DNA from: an uncultured Oscillospiraceae bacterium
GTDB lineage: Bacteria; Bacillota_A; Clostridia; Oscillospirales; Oscillospiraceae
NCBI GenBank assembly: GCA_934667865.1
Contig: CAKUMR010000065.1
Span: 1 to 6,734 of the forward strand
Length of the DNA stretch: 6,734 nucleotides
Direction: 5' to 3'
The notes below the pieces were generated by a model. That model searched no databases and was not told where the DNA came from. It was given only the letters and a program-made list of their open reading frames with translations. Both the position numbers and the translations under genes were made by a program. Every line of letters begins with the position of its first letter. Position 1 is the stretch's first letter. Shown here piece by piece: positions 5,686 through 6,734 of this stretch.

Positions 5686-6734
5686 ATGAGATCCATTCTT
5701 CGCACGATAGCCCTTGCCGGGATGCTCTGCGCACTGTGTCTTTCCGCCGCGGCCAGCAGCGCTCCCGACACCCCCGCGGCCAGCCTGTCCGGCAGCTCCG
5801 AAACGCTCTACAGCGCCGAATACTGCTTCGCAGAGGCCGATTTCCACGCGGATACCCTCGCCGACCTGCGCGGCATTTTCGTCACCGGCGTACCGGAGGC
5901 GGCCGTCGCAACCGTGCAGCTCGGCCAGCGCGAGATCCTGCCCGGCGACGTTCTGCCGCTGGAATGTCTGAGCCGTCTGACGCTGCGCCCCAACTGCACC
6001 GGCAGCTGCGACGCCGTGCTGACCTACAGTCCCATCCGCGGCACGCGCCTCGACCCGGAGACGACGCTGACCATCCGCATCAAGTCCGGGAAGAACGAAA
6101 CGCCCACCGCCATCGCCGCCGAGTTTGAAACCTACAAGAACATCGCCAACGACGGCCAGCTCACCGGCACGGACGCGGAAAACGCGCCGCTCACCTTCCA
6201 GCTCGTCGACGCGCCGAAGCGCGGCAGCGTAAAGCTGGAGCAAAACGGTGCCTTCGTCTACACGCCCACGAAGAACAAGGTAGGCGAGGACAGCTTCACC
6301 TTCACCGTAACCGACGACGCGGGCAACGTTTCCAAGCCCGCCACCGTCAAGATCCGCATTCTCAAGCCCTCGGACAGCAAGACCTTTGCCGATCTGGACG
6401 GCTCTATGGATCAGTATGAGGCTATGTGGAGCCGCGCTGCCGGCCTGTGCAGCGGCCGCTCCATCGGCGGCACGCTCTGCTACGGGGCGGAGGAACCCGT
6501 CACCCGTGCGGAATTTCTCGTCATGGCGATGCAGCTGGGCAAGGTCCCCGTCGAGGAAGCGCTGACCGTTTCCGGCTTTGCCGACGCGCAGGACGCCCCG
6601 GCGTGGCTCCAGCCCTATCTCTCCTCGGCCATGCGCCGCGGCATCGTCCACGGCATCGCCACCGAGGAGGGGCTGGTCTTCCAGCCGAATGAAGCCATCA
6701 CCGGCGCGCAGGCAGCGGTCATGCTCCAGAATAT
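5686..6734 (+). CDS. Secreted SLH-domain protein with Ig/cadherin-like domains (C-terminus beyond window)
   Basis: 349 complete codons are visible. Residues 1-26 form a Sec signal peptide: MRSILR, a hydrophobic core to about 22, and a likely cleavage after SSA. It is not a clear lipobox. Residues 42-133 resemble a cadherin/CSPG-type repeat (GIFVTGVPE, VQLGQREILPGDVLP, LTLRPN). Residues 139-226 look like a bacterial Ig/cadherin-like Big_9 domain, with the typical GAFVYTPTKNKVGEDSFTFTVTD (188-210, split as GAFVYTPTK and GEDSFTFTVTDDAGN). Two SLH repeats follow, at about 234-285 (FADLDG to PVTRAEFLVMAMQLG) and 298-349 (FADAQD, MRRGIVHGI, NEAITGAQAAVML). A third is probably past the edge. SLH repeats usually bind pyruvylated wall polymers, so it should be a surface or S-layer-associated protein. 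The ATG at 5686 follows AGGAGGG by 7 nt. Cysteines at 47, 94, 104, 108, 255 and 265 are unusual for this type of exported protein. Its ligand or enzymatic role is unknown. Confidence 0.85.
   Translation, partial: MRSILRTIALAGMLCALCLSAAASSAPDTPAASLSGSSETLYSAEYCFAEADFHADTLADLRGIFVTGVPEAAVATVQLGQREILPGDVLPLECLSRLTLRPNCTGSCDAVLTYSPIRGTRLDPETTLTIRIKSGKNETPTAIAAEFETYKNIANDGQLTGTDAENAPLTFQLVDAPKRGSVKLEQNGAFVYTPTKNKVGEDSFTFTVTDDAGNVSKPATVKIRILKPSDSKTFADLDGSMDQYEAMWSRAAGLCSGRSIGGTLCYGAEEPVTRAEFLVMAMQLGKVPVEEALTVSGFADAQDAPAWLQPYLSSAMRRGIVHGIATEEGLVFQPNEAITGAQAAVMLQN

Noticed and set aside
5671..6651. Minus-strand frame of 326 codons opposite the SLH gene
   Set aside because: It is antisense to a gene with a signal peptide and SLH repeats, is rich in Gly/Ala/Arg, and lacks recognisable motifs.

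Overview
The window looks like chromosomal DNA from a GC-rich Clostridia bacterium. An Oscillospiraceae/Ruminococcaceae-type gut Firmicute fits best. This is inference from Gram-positive-style Shine-Dalgarno sites (GGAGG, AAGGAG), the SLH-domain surface protein, the protein flavour, and a high-GC third codon position that also produces many long antisense shadow frames. No rRNA, tRNA, CRISPR array, integrase or transposase was seen.

Layout from left to right. (1) Positions 1-2213, minus strand: a two-gene unit of a MurJ/MviN-type lipid-linked glycan flippase followed by a GT4-type glycosyltransferase, joined by an ATGA overlap. The glycosyltransferase runs off the left edge. (2) Positions 2214-2522: a partly AT-rich intergenic stretch holding an extended -10 promoter for the flippase gene, two adjacent long perfect palindromes, a third short hairpin and the strong intrinsic terminator of upp. 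(3) Positions 2523-4288, minus strand: tsaE-tsaB-upp, three overlapping genes read from one strong promoter. TsaE and TsaB belong to the t6A tRNA-modification machinery; Upp is uracil phosphoribosyltransferase. (4) Positions 4319-4400: a compact, nearly mirror-symmetric divergent promoter pair. (5) Positions 4423-5574, plus strand: a SEDS-family (RodA/FtsW/SpoVE) peptidoglycan polymerase, followed by a long hairpin. (6) From 5686 to the right edge, plus strand: a secreted protein with a signal peptide, Ig/cadherin-like domains and SLH repeats, incomplete here.

Functionally, the window combines core genes (t6A synthesis, uracil salvage) with envelope genes: flippase, glycosyltransferase, SEDS polymerase and a wall-bound SLH protein. 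I see no convincing evidence of a new multi-gene defence or mobile system. The most interesting signals are the paired palindromes at 2285-2371, the symmetric divergent promoter at 4319-4400, the MurJ homologue that seems to lack the family's cavity arginines, and the domain make-up of the SLH protein.
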